From Bacillota bacterium (lineage in GTDB: Bacteria > Bacillota > UBA4882 > UBA8346), in NCBI GenBank assembly GCA_023435225.1, contig JAEYRX010000093.1:1-39236 (forward strand): DNA of 39,236 bases, read 5' to 3'. This document shows, one piece after another, positions 1 through 9,300 of this stretch. A model generated the notes under the pieces. The model was not told where the DNA came from. It worked only from the letters and a program-made list of their open reading frames with translations, and searched no databases. The stretch's first letter is position 1. Each line of letters opens with the position of its first letter. Made by a program: the position numbers and the translations under genes.

Positions 1-38
1 AGAGTCAATGAATTTAATTCAACTTATTACAGCTGTAA

Positions 39-122
39 TAGGATGAAATAAATACCAATTTGATAGCATTTGCATTCGGCTTTAGGAATGCAAATTTTAT
101 ATAAAGAATTTATTTCATCCTA
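39..122. repeat. long imperfect hairpin upstream of prmA
   Basis: Outer arms TAGGATGAAATAAAT (39-53) and ATTTATTTCATCCTA (108-122) are perfect reverse complements. Inside them ATTTGCATTC (68-77) pairs with GAATGCAAAT (86-95) around a short loop, with an unpaired internal region on each side. There is no T-run immediately after it, so it is not a standard terminator on the plus strand. It could be a small palindromic mobile element or an mRNA processing hairpin. The rest of 1-275 holds two short hairpins (CCCAG...CTGGG near 193-211 and a small ACGGA...TCCGT one near 228-242), but I recognise no gene in it. Confidence 0.6.
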
Positions 123-275
123 TATAGCAGGATTTTTCTCTAAAATGAACAAATAACAAACATTGGCAAAATCTAAGAACCTATTTTTGATACCCAGGTT
201 GTTTTCTGGGAAACTGAATAAGACAGACGGAAATAATCCGTAAACAGCCAAAAAAATTTGAGGTGATAATATATA

Positions 276-1202
276 ATGAGTAGCGGTTCTTATTGGAGTG
301 AAATAAAGGTTGAGATACCAATTGATTTAAGTGAGGTTATCGCCGATATTTTTCAGGAAGAAGGCTCCGGCGGGGTAGTTTATGATGATCCGGATATAAA
401 AGAAAAAGCTATCTTGCATGATGATGAGTATTTTGGCAAAGAGTTGGAGGAGACTCTTCCGGAACATTTCGGATTAAGGGCATACTTTCCGGTCGACGAT
501 CGTTTAGGCGAAAGAATTGAGAGATTAAAAATTAAAATTGCCGAAATATTAGGTCAAGAGCCGGTTTTCGAACTGAAACAAGTTCAGGAGGAAGATTGGG
601 CCGAGGCCTGGAAAACCTATTTTAAACCCGAACATATTGGTAAAATTGTTATTAAACCTAGTTGGGAGGATTATAAACCGGCGAAGGGTGAAATAATCAT
701 TGAATTGGATCCGGGAATGGCATTTGGAACCGGAACCCATCCGACTACCAGGCTGTGTACAAAATTATTGCAGGAAGTAGTTACCAATCAAACTGAAATA
801 TTGGATATCGGGACGGGTTCTGGTATATTGGCGCTGGTTGGGGCTAAGTTAGGCGCCAAAAAAGTTGTTGCCACTGATATTGACCCCTTGGCGGTAAAAA
901 CAGCCCGTGATAATATTCACTTGAATAATCAAGAGAAATTTATTACCGTTCATGAGAGTAATCTCTTGGATTTGACTTTCGAGACCCAATTTGATTTGGT
1001 AGTTGCTAATATTATTACTAATGCCATCTTGGAGCTAATTCCGGAACTATCTTTGGTATTAAAACCGGAAGGGAAGTTTATAGCTTCGGGAATCATTGAG
1101 GAGCGTTTTCCGGAAGTTAAGACTAAGTTGGAGAAGTTCGGCTTCAAGGTGGAAAAGAATATATTTGAAGATGGTTGGGCTGGGGTAGTTGCAGTTCGGT
1201 AA
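276..1202 (+). CDS. prmA: ribosomal protein L11 methyltransferase PrmA
   Basis: Cytoplasmic SAM-dependent enzyme that trimethylates ribosomal protein L11. The 308-residue length fits the family. The N-terminal third is the L11-recognition region. The catalytic part contains the family block GMAFGTGTHPTTRLC, then the SAM-binding motif ILDIGTGSGILAL, the acidic end of strand beta2 (ATDID), and the DLVVANI motif that serves as the NPPF/NxxF equivalent. The ATG at 276 is preceded by GAGGTG at 260-265, so this start is well supported. A WYL regulator follows 29 bases after the stop and may be cotranscribed. In many Bacillota prmA is followed directly by rsmE; here rsmE lies at 16831, which suggests insertion or rearrangement between them. 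Confidence 0.95.
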   Translation: MSSGSYWSEIKVEIPIDLSEVIADIFQEEGSGGVVYDDPDIKEKAILHDDEYFGKELEETLPEHFGLRAYFPVDDRLGERIERLKIKIAEILGQEPVFELKQVQEEDWAEAWKTYFKPEHIGKIVIKPSWEDYKPAKGEIIIELDPGMAFGTGTHPTTRLCTKLLQEVVTNQTEILDIGTGSGILALVGAKLGAKKVVATDIDPLAVKTARDNIHLNNQEKFITVHESNLLDLTFETQFDLVVANIITNAILELIPELSLVLKPEGKFIASGIIEERFPEVKTKLEKFGFKVEKNIFEDGWAGVVAVR

Positions 1203-1231
1203 AAAGCAAAATAGGAAACTGGACTTATAAG

Positions 1232-2158
1232 ATGAAACTAGATCGATTATTAGCCATAACAATGCTTCTAATTAATCGTAAACGTATTACTGCTGCTGAG
1301 TTAGCAGATTATTTCGAGGTCTCGGTGCGGACTATTTATCGTGACCTTGAGGCGATTAATCAAGCGGGAATCCCTGTAATAGCCTATCAAGGTACTAAAG
1401 GCGGTTATGGAATTATGGAAGAATATAAATTAGACCGCCAAATGTTTACTGCCGAGGACTTAAACTCTATAATTATCGCCTTAAAAGGAGTTTCCACTAC
1501 TTTTGGTGATCAAAAATTCAATGAGGCTATAGCCAAATTGAAGATTTTAACTCCGGAGTCCGAGGTTAAAACTTTAAAACCGGATCAGTTAATTTTGGAT
1601 TTTAGCCCTTGGGGTGGCTGTAATAAGCAACAAGCCAAGGTTGATGTTTTAAAAGAGGCCATTATCAATTGCCGCCTAATTGCTTTTCAATATACCAATT
1701 ATCAGGGTGAAACTAATACTAGAAGAGTAGAACCGATGGTATTGATTTTAAAGGGATTCACCTGGTATTTATATGGGTATTGTTGTGCCAAAAAAGATTT
1801 TCGGGTTTTTCGTTTATCAAGGATCCGTAATTTGTCAATAATTGATGAGAGTTTCCAATGTCGCGAAAAAACCTTCGATAAGCTGTCATTGGATCAGGAA
1901 TGGCCTCATGAAAAGATGGTCAAGCTTAAGTTGCGATTTGCCCCGCACTTGAGGGCTGTTATTGAGGATTATTATGACGCTGAAAATGTTAGACCGGAAG
2001 CTGATGGTTTCTTAATAGTGGAAACCGAGTTGCCCGATGAGGAATGGAGTTACAACTATATTATGAATTACGGCGAGGGAATTGAAGTTTTGGAACCGGA
2101 ACATATCCGGGAAATAATCAGGAAGAAAGCCCAGCGGATTGCAGCGTTATATTCTTGA
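1232..2158 (+). CDS. HTH/WYL-domain transcriptional regulator
   Basis: A 308-residue DeoR-like regulator. Residues about 1-60 form an HTH_11 winged helix (MKLDRLLAITMLLINRKRIT followed by ELADYFEVSVRTIYRDLEAI). Residues about 140-220 form a WYL domain with the typical FQYTNYQGET...RRVEPMVLILKGFTWYLYGYC stretch (FTWYLYGY is the WYL-motif equivalent) and the R-x-F-R-L-S-R-I signature. A C-terminal extension about 90 residues long is common in this family. The reading frame stays open up to 1175 inside prmA, but ATG 1232 matches the family start and has AGGAAA 14-19 bases upstream. WYL domains bind ligands or nucleic acid; the target here is unknown. It sits between prmA and the NRPS/kinase block and could regulate either, but nothing in the sequence proves that. 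Confidence 0.85.
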   Translation: MKLDRLLAITMLLINRKRITAAELADYFEVSVRTIYRDLEAINQAGIPVIAYQGTKGGYGIMEEYKLDRQMFTAEDLNSIIIALKGVSTTFGDQKFNEAIAKLKILTPESEVKTLKPDQLILDFSPWGGCNKQQAKVDVLKEAIINCRLIAFQYTNYQGETNTRRVEPMVLILKGFTWYLYGYCCAKKDFRVFRLSRIRNLSIIDESFQCREKTFDKLSLDQEWPHEKMVKLKLRFAPHLRAVIEDYYDAENVRPEADGFLIVETELPDEEWSYNYIMNYGEGIEVLEPEHIREIIRKKAQRIAALYS

Positions 2159-2168
2159 GCATTTCAAA

Positions 2169-2296
2169 AAAAGTGGAAGTATTATTTTGACTGCATCTTG
2201 GATTTGCAAGAATAAACTTCCACTAAAATTCTCCGAAGTGTGCATTTGATCATGAACACTTCGGATAAAAGTGGAAGTATTATTTTTGACTGCATC
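2169..2296. repeat. repeat element A: twin direct repeat with alternately pairing arm
   Basis: A near-identical 29/30-base unit beginning AAAAGTGGAAGTATTATTTT and ending GACTGCATC occurs at 2169-2197 and 2267-2296, about 98 bases apart. Between them, AATAAACTTCCACT (2211-2224) is complementary to the GTGGAAGT part of either copy, and CCGAAGTGT (2233-2241) pairs with ACACTTCGG (2256-2264). The middle arm can therefore fold with the upstream or the downstream copy but not both. It fills the whole space between the convergent WYL and Spo0B-like genes; the second copy ends one base before the latter's stop codon. A related element with the same plan lies at 27357-27485. Confidence 0.7.
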
Positions 2297-3058
2297 CTAA
2301 TTTGCGATTGAATTAAACTGTTCCATTATATTCCGGTTTTTTTTGATAATTACTTTAAGCCGGTAAATTCGTCCGTTATCAATTACCGAATAAAAGCTAC
2401 CGTTTAATTCTTTAACTAATTTTTTAGCAGCGGTTAATTTCTCCGAATGGCTTATGTTTGTAGAAAATGGGTTGAAGAGACTATTTTTGCTGATAATAAT
2501 GGTATCATCGGTTTTAAACTCAAATGAACAGCTGGTTTGTTCTTCCTCAATATTGATGATTATTCCATGAACCAGATTTTTGGTGGTAATTATATTTTCA
2601 ATTAGAAGATCTAAAAAAAGATTAAACAGCTCTCCTAATTTCAATGATTGTTCAAAATTATTAAAAGCTTGCTTACAATTAACCGTAATACCAATATTAT
2701 ATTCTTTGGCTTTTACCTGATGTGAAATAATTGTAGCGGCTAAGATCGGATCACTAATTTGAGCTATATTGCTTGTTTTAAACATGTCGCTAATAATTTT
2801 GCTTATATAGGCATCAAGTTCCCGGGTAACTCCCATCGCTACCATTATCTTCATAACTTGAATATTATTCTGATACTCCCGGCGTTCACTATTTATTGTT
2901 TCTATCAAACGATTGGATTGTTCCATTAAAGTCAATTTTTTTTGCTTGTCAAATTGTTTTTGGTAGTATTTCAGCAAAAGATAAAATAAAGTGAATCCAC
3001 CAAAAATGAAGAATAATATTTCAAATATTAATAATGCCGAAAGAGTTTCTTTTAGCAT
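2297..3058 (-). CDS. membrane-anchored Spo0B-like kinase homologue lacking the catalytic His
   Basis: 253 residues. One N-terminal membrane helix (about 8-29) is followed by a coiled segment (33-56), a Spo0B-alpha-like helical hairpin and a GHKL-like C-terminal region. Where family members have R-H-D-x-x-N-H-x-Q, this protein reads RREYQNNIQ (59-67), so the phospho-accepting His is Arg60. In the ATPase-like half the N-box is degenerate (LFLDLLIENIITTK instead of a D-N-A-x-E-A type) and no glycine-rich G2 box is visible. I therefore infer a non-catalytic adaptor or decoy rather than a working kinase. AGGTGAT lies 7-8 bases before the ATG. The response regulator gene is 373 bases upstream on the same strand with a hairpin terminator between, so it may be a separate transcript. 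Family placement is by eye. Confidence 0.55.
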   Translation of the reverse strand: MLKETLSALLIFEILFFIFGGFTLFYLLLKYYQKQFDKQKKLTLMEQSNRLIETINSERREYQNNIQVMKIMVAMGVTRELDAYISKIISDMFKTSNIAQISDPILAATIISHQVKAKEYNIGITVNCKQAFNNFEQSLKLGELFNLFLDLLIENIITTKNLVHGIIINIEEEQTSCSFEFKTDDTIIISKNSLFNPFSTNISHSEKLTAAKKLVKELNGSFYSVIDNGRIYRLKVIIKKNRNIMEQFNSIAN

Positions 3059-3431
3059 TTTATGATCACCTATTCACGTTTTTTTTGAGAAATGTTGATG
3101 TAAGGGAGCTTTATAATTACCTCAATTTAATTTCAACTATAATATATAGTGAATTAGCCTGATGTTACTATCAAAATATTATAGCTGAATGTCAAATTCT
3201 TAATTAATGAAAATCCCTCATAAAAATATTTTGAAATATCTGTTAATAAAATTATACTTCAAGTATCTAAAACTCGCCATTATGAACAAATATAACCAAT
3301 TTTAGCCAATCAACAACAATTGAGGATCATTTCTACCTACTTTCTGATAACAAACAAAAATTAGGTATAATATATACCTAATTTTTAATCCGGGGTATGA
3401 TTTATTATCTAAAGAATGGTTAAAATCATAC
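3059..3431. other. AT-rich intergenic region
   Basis: 373 bases between the Spo0B-like gene and the response regulator. It contains the symmetric hairpin terminator listed at 3356-3386 and otherwise very AT-rich sequence that probably carries the promoter of the Spo0B-like gene. I could not find a convincing -35/-10 pair with 16-18 base spacing, nor any credible small open reading frame. Confidence 0.5.
3356..3386. terminator. symmetric hairpin terminator after response regulator
   Basis: AAAAATTAGGTATA (3356-3369) and TATACCTAATTTTT (3373-3386) form a perfect 14-bp stem with a 3-base loop. The A/T ends supply a U-run on either strand. It lies 46 bases beyond the stop codon of the leftward response regulator and so probably ends the kinase/regulator transcript. 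Confidence 0.7.
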
Positions 3432-4067
3432 TTATTCGTCTGATGAAGCTATTTCATTATTGGAATAAAGTTTTTTTAAAGCGTCACGATAGTTTTTAAC
3501 TTCTAACTTTTTTAAAACATTTCTAATATGGGACCGAACCGTGTACAAAGTAATATTTAGACTGGTTGAAATTTCTTTGGGTTTAAGACCTTGCCTAAGT
3601 AAATCAAACACGTTTTTCTCGGAGAAGGTGAGGTCATATAAGCGGAATTCTTTTATCTTATTATATACGGCATTCATAAAGATATTAGGGACCGGGTTTT
3701 CATACAGGTAACGGATTGTTTGCGGCAGAACATTCAAGTGAGTTTTTGGAATATAGGAGAATACACCAAGTAAAAACGCGTTGTACATTCTTTTAGGATC
3801 ATCGTCGCCGGTTAAAAATATCGCTTGAATATCTTTGGTTTTTTTTAGCTCATTGTAAACCTGGAACCCATCTTCTACTGTCTTGCCAAGGTGTAGATCG
3901 ATGAGTATAATATCATAATCGATAAGATTACCCATTTCAATCGCTTGTTCAACATACTCAGCAATCCCGACAATTAAAAAGTCGGGAAACATATTCAACT
4001 GGCGGGTAATCATGTTTTGCCAAAACGGCTCGTCTTCAACAATAAATACTTTTAAATATTCATTCAT
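3432..4067 (-). CDS. two-component response regulator, REC + LuxR-type HTH
   Basis: 211 residues of NarL/FixJ type. The receiver domain (about 5-120) has the acidic pocket E11-D12-E13, the phosphorylation site D57 (IILIDLHLG), T86 (FLTGD) and K108 (YIPKT), all in normal spacing. The C-terminal LuxR helix-turn-helix (about 145-205) reads LTFSEKNVFDLLRQGLKPKE followed by ISTSLNITLYTVRSHIRNVLKKL, a standard recognition helix. The ATG at 4067 is preceded by AAGGGA. It follows the histidine kinase gene ending at 4240 by 172 bases on the same strand and is its likely partner. All catalytic residues are present, so it should be functional. Its targets are not visible; the NRPS gene upstream is the obvious candidate. 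Confidence 0.92.
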   Translation of the reverse strand: MNEYLKVFIVEDEPFWQNMITRQLNMFPDFLIVGIAEYVEQAIEMGNLIDYDIILIDLHLGKTVEDGFQVYNELKKTKDIQAIFLTGDDDPKRMYNAFLLGVFSYIPKTHLNVLPQTIRYLYENPVPNIFMNAVYNKIKEFRLYDLTFSEKNVFDLLRQGLKPKEISTSLNITLYTVRSHIRNVLKKLEVKNYRDALKKLYSNNEIASSDE

Positions 4068-4239
4068 TCATTGTTTCATCCCTTTGGCAAAAAGATTTTT
4101 GAAATTTCAATATGCTGTTTATAATTAATTCGGCATTTTTGGGAGAAAAAATAATAGCATCGATTGATTTGTTATCATGAATCCAGGCAACAATACTAAA
4201 TTGTATGTATTATTTCGATTTGAAAATAGAAAATTTTTC

Positions 4240-6282
4240 TTATTGAGATATACTTGATACGTCTTTATCCACATCTTCTTGATGATATGGGATAATAATG
4301 TAGAAAGTCGTACCAATCCCTTCAGTTGATTGGAAGGATAATTCGCCGCCAAACCGGCCTTTGATGGTTAAGTGTGACATGTATAAACCAAGTCCGGAAC
4401 CATCGTGATCTTTAGTAGTAATCATCTCCTTAAATAACTTAGTTTGGATTTCTTCAGGTATCCCTCCGGCATAGTCACGGATAATAAACCTTATTTTATT
4501 ATCTTGATATTTGTCAATAATAAACTCAATTATACCATTTTTACCTTTATAAGCTTGAATAGCGTTAAGAATAATATTCCGGATTACTTGGATCAAATTA
4601 TTTATTTCACCTTTGATGATTAATTGAGGATCCAACTGTAAATCCAACTTTAATTGACAATGATATTTTTTTAACTCATAACTCAATAAGCTTTTAATTT
4701 CATTTTGTAATTCAGCTATTGAAAAACTTTGATTATCCGGCGCGTTCAGTTGGACGGCCCGGTCTCTGGCGGTTGTAAGCAAGCTGGAGATATAAGCTGA
4801 ATAAGGCTTAACCTCATCTAATTCATTTTTCATCTTTTTAGCTATTTTGAAATAATTTTCTTTGGGATTATTCTCATTGGCTAGCAATTCTTCAAGCTGT
4901 TTTTCTAAAACCGTCATCCGCTCAAGAAATCCGGCTATTAATATAGCCGGTGATTTTAAATTATGGGTAATCCCACCCATCATTTGGCCCAACGAGACCA
5001 ATCGTTCTCTTTCCATGATAATTCTTTGTTGTTCTTTAATATTTTGTATGTGTTTTTGTTCACGGTCTTGCACTTTGTTAAAGGCTATTACCAGATCACC
5101 GATCTCATCGTTGGATGTTACGGCAATTTTTTTGTTTAGGTGGATGTCTTCACCTTCGGCGATTTCGGTGAGACTGGTAGCTATTAATGTAATATCATCA
5201 GAGATTGTTTTTGCAAAATATGATAAAACAAAAATAGCAACTAAAAGTAAAACTATAAAAGTAACTATAAAAATAATTGTACTTTCCGGTGATACAACAA
5301 TATATTTTATGCCAAAAATCCATTCACCGCCTATTCCTGGTAGTTTTATTACTGCTCCTTGTATATCGGAACCATAATAATCATAAGTATGTCCATTATA
5401 TTTGAAAGCTAATTCTTTTGTATATTTAAGAAAGAAGCTAGAAAGATATGAATTATCTCGGGTATGATATTCACCTGACGGAGTAATATAAAAAGAAATA
5501 TCATCATTATTGTCTGTTTTAATTGTTTTTAGGAGATGTTTAATCTTTCCCTCATTTTCAATAAAGGTATTTCTTATAAAAATATTTAAAAGTTCGCGTT
5601 GATAACTTTTGAAAAGTACATTTCCTTTTTCTTTGACCATAACAGATTGTCCAAGCAATAATAAATACATAACTGATAGCAAAAACAATGGAAGTATTTG
5701 TAGAATAATTTTTTTTCTTAGACTAATCCGTATTATTCCTTCATCAGAATTTTCAATATATGTATGCTTTAAAACAGTACGAAAATACTTTTTAGAAAAT
5801 AAGTATGAAATAACTGCAGCCAAGTTTAAAAAAGTTGTTAAGACCAAAAAAAACTTTAAATCAGCAGTATTATGAAAGCCTAAGATTACGAACAAAATTC
5901 CTACAAATATTGTTGGCAATAAAATTTGTAAGATATAAACAAGGTGAGGAATTATAAAGCTTTTTTTTCGAATTCTTTTAATTTCATTGATTTTTTTTGA
6001 ATTTAAACTTTGATTTATAAATTTCCATTTATCTGCGCCATTAAAGGCCCATTTGAAACAAAGATAACCAATAGTCATTATTAACAAATTTATAATTATA
6101 TATTGTTGATAATAAGGAATGTATGAAAATTCAACATCAAATTTAGTATTAATAGAACCTGGTGGATAATTTAAAAGTAATGGAAATAAAGGATAGAATA
6201 CTAGGCTTGAAATAATTGTAACAAGATTATAAGTTAGAAATATACTTAGATTCGACTCGCTTTTTTTTGAAAATATCTTCAT
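4240..6282 (-). CDS. membrane sensor histidine kinase (paralogue 1)
   Basis: 680 residues. The N-terminal half has about five membrane helices (roughly 12-39, 63-82, 108-136, 143-165, 188-212), an extracytoplasmic Cache-like loop (about 213-330), a sixth helix (333-358) and a HAMP linker with the block IAVTSNDEIGDLV. The transmitter has an H-box ITHNLKSPA with H440, an N-box NIILNAIQAY, a G1 box DYAGGIP (the usual DxGxG reads DYAGG) and a G2 box GSGLGLYMS. The sensor half closely resembles the hybrid kinase at 11029-13425, including the identical run HTYDYYGSDIQGAVIKL, while the transmitter is clearly different. It starts 44 bases after the NRPS stop and is followed by the LuxR-type regulator, so NRPS, kinase and regulator probably form one leftward unit. 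Confidence 0.9.
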   Translation of the reverse strand: MKIFSKKSESNLSIFLTYNLVTIISSLVFYPLFPLLLNYPPGSINTKFDVEFSYIPYYQQYIIINLLIMTIGYLCFKWAFNGADKWKFINQSLNSKKINEIKRIRKKSFIIPHLVYILQILLPTIFVGILFVILGFHNTADLKFFLVLTTFLNLAAVISYLFSKKYFRTVLKHTYIENSDEGIIRISLRKKIILQILPLFLLSVMYLLLLGQSVMVKEKGNVLFKSYQRELLNIFIRNTFIENEGKIKHLLKTIKTDNNDDISFYITPSGEYHTRDNSYLSSFFLKYTKELAFKYNGHTYDYYGSDIQGAVIKLPGIGGEWIFGIKYIVVSPESTIIFIVTFIVLLLVAIFVLSYFAKTISDDITLIATSLTEIAEGEDIHLNKKIAVTSNDEIGDLVIAFNKVQDREQKHIQNIKEQQRIIMERERLVSLGQMMGGITHNLKSPAILIAGFLERMTVLEKQLEELLANENNPKENYFKIAKKMKNELDEVKPYSAYISSLLTTARDRAVQLNAPDNQSFSIAELQNEIKSLLSYELKKYHCQLKLDLQLDPQLIIKGEINNLIQVIRNIILNAIQAYKGKNGIIEFIIDKYQDNKIRFIIRDYAGGIPEEIQTKLFKEMITTKDHDGSGLGLYMSHLTIKGRFGGELSFQSTEGIGTTFYIIIPYHQEDVDKDVSSISQ

Positions 6283-6326
6283 TTATATTTACTCACTTTG
6301 CAATTTTAATCTATATAACGCCATTT

Positions 6327-9300
6327 TTAATACTGAACTTGCACATTACTAATAATATGTCTGGTATTCTTAAATTGTTGCGGTATAATAATAAATTTAT
6401 TTTTTATCATATAATATATAATTTTTTGGATATAATTTTCATCAATTTTTGGCCAATAAAAGTTTAATAAATGCAAATAAGCTTTTGAAAATTCTGAATC
6501 TATAATAATTGAGGTGTGATAATTAAGTTGTCCATTTTGAAGATCTGTTATTAGACCCATTAAGATATGTCTTTTAGATGAATCATACGATACTTGTTTT
6601 AAGTATTTATAAAAAATATCATCAGGTAAAGGTTTAATATTAAACTTGTATTTTGAAAGTATTTTTAAAAATACTTTAAAAGTAAGATAATTATCATTCA
6701 GTAAATGGAACGTTTTACCAATACTTTCTTTTGTAAGAATTAGTTTAATTATTGCTTGACTACAAATATCAACTGGAGTAAATTCTAGTTTTTTAGATAA
6801 TAGAGATTTAGGAATTGCTTGAAGTGTGATTATAGATTTTAAAATATTATAAAATTTATTATCAGAAATATTTATTTGAAACTGTCCATCGTTATATCTT
6901 CCTGTAAGGTTACCTACTCTGATAATAGAAGCTTTTAAACCATTTGTGATTTCTTTTCTAATAAGTTTTTCTGCAGTAAATTTGCTTTTTACATAATAAT
7001 TATCACTGAAGTCTTGTCCAATATCGAATTGATCTTCAGTAAAATGCAACTTGTTATTTGTAATATTAGCATAATTACCGGATACACTTGTAGTAGAGAT
7101 ATAAAATAATTGTTTATTATTCTTACAGAAATTTATTATTTCTTGTACTGCTTGTATGTTAGTTTTTTCGAAATCGTTATATTCACCGTAATGCTTGACC
7201 AAAGCTGCCGAATGAATTACTGTATCAATTAATCTGAACAATTTACTGTAAGTTTGTTCTGAAAGTCCTATTCGTTCTCGATTTATATCACCCCTTACTA
7301 TGTGTACCCGCTTTCTAAATAAATCAATTTCATTGTGGAAATAAAAATGAATTATTTTTTTAAATCTATTTTGCGCATCTCTGTCATCATTATCTCGAAT
7401 TAAACAATAAATTTCTGCTTCAGTAGTTTTTAACATATTATATAAAAGATGCACTCCTAAAAAACCGGTTACTCCGGTTAAAAAAATATTCTTATTAGAA
7501 TTATTGAATGATAGATTAAGTTTTTCTTTTCGAAGAAATGTAAAATGTGGTTTTTTAATATCTATGATTCTAATTTGATTTTTACTTTGTTTAATTTCTA
7601 ACGTAGAACATATATAACTAGCTAACTCTCTTATTGTTCGATATTTGTAAAAGTCTGGCACCGATAAATTCCAATCGCGGTTGTATAATACTGTCAATAT
7701 TTGTATGATGCCAAGCGAGTCTAAACCAAACTCAAACAAATCGTTGTTGATTCCAATGTCTATTTTAAAAATTTCTTTCCAGATATTAATTAGTTCTTTC
7801 TCAATATTAGTTTCCGGTAAAACTATAGTCTTTTCTGGTTCAATAATATCAGGCAATTTTGTTTTATCAACTTTACCATTTAGTGTCAAAGGAAGATGAT
7901 CAATTAAATGAAAACATGATGGAATCATATATTGTGGTAAATGTAAATGAAGAAATTTTTTAAGTTCTGATAAATCAAACCAGCTATTAGCAACCAAATA
8001 AGCATGTATTATTGAAATGTTGTTAATCCCTTCACTAGTAATTACTACAGCATTTTTAATATCTTTAAATAATAAGATAGTATTTTTAATTTCATCTAAC
8101 TCAACTCGAAATCCTCTAATCTTAACTTGATTATCAATTCTCTCTATAAATTTTAAGTTCCCTTCGGGAGTCCATTTAACAATATCGCCAGTTTTATAAA
8201 GTCGTTGACCAATTTGTGGATTATTAATAAACTTCTCAGCAGTATAATCCGAATTATTTAGGTAACCACGTGCTAATCCTGGTCCAGCAAGATATAATTC
8301 ACCAGCAGTATCTATTGGCTGAAGTTTTTGTTCATGATTTAAAACATAACAATGACAATTACAGATTGGTTTACCAATTAGAACCTCTTCATCTTCAGGT
8401 GAAAACTGATAAACTGTCGAACAAACACTGTTTTCAGTTGGTCCATATTCATTGTATAGTCTTACATGAGGAAGTTTTTTAAAGTGTTTTTTTACCAAGC
8501 CGATATGAAAACTCTCACCAGCAATAGTTACATTTTTAAGAGATGGAAAATTAATTGGTTCAGTATCCAACATTGTATTATAAAACGCCGGAGATATTAA
8601 AAAATGTGTAATTTGTTGATTCATAATGAGCTTTTTTATATGAATTAAATCATATCGTTGCTCCTGATTAATGATAACTAGAGACGCACCTATAATTAAA
8701 AATGAGAAAATATCCTCAACTGAGCTATCAAAACAGAATGTCGGTATTTGTAATAAAACATCTTTAGAGTTGAATAAATAATGATTAATCCGCCAAATAA
8801 GGGTGTTTATAATGGATTTATGTTCAATCAGTACTCCTTTTGGATTTCCAGTTGATCCTGAAGTATAAATAACATAAGCTAAATCTTGTGGTTCATTGAT
8901 AATAACTGGATCATTTGAATTTTCCCTTTGAATATCAATCGAATTTATGTCAATTATTTCTGAACAATAATTACCCTGCAAAAGAGGGTTATCTTTAAGT
9001 ATAATATTACAATTACTATTCTCTAAAATATATTTAAGACGTTCTTTAGGGTAATCAGGATCTAAAGGTAAATATGCTCCACCAGCTTTTAAAATGCCTA
9101 TAATACCAATAAACATTTCAAAGGAACGTTTTACCATTAACCCTACTATGTTATTTCTAGTAATCCCTTTTTTTCTTAGGAAAAAGGCCAATTGATTTGC
9201 TCGTTTATTAAGTTCGTCATAGGTCATTGTATCTTTATCGTAAATTAAGGCAACTTTTTCGGGGGTTTTTTTTACTTGAACCTCAAAGTACTGATGTAAA

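Noticed and set aside
4125..4239. Leftward open frame of 75 codons running from the end of the kinase gene into the gap before the regulator
   Set aside because: Most of it overlaps the kinase 3' end in another frame, it has no ribosome binding site, and the peptide resembles no family I know.
4862..5377. 171-codon open frame on the plus strand inside the kinase gene
   Set aside because: It lies antisense to a well-supported transmitter region and has the composition of a reverse-complement shadow.
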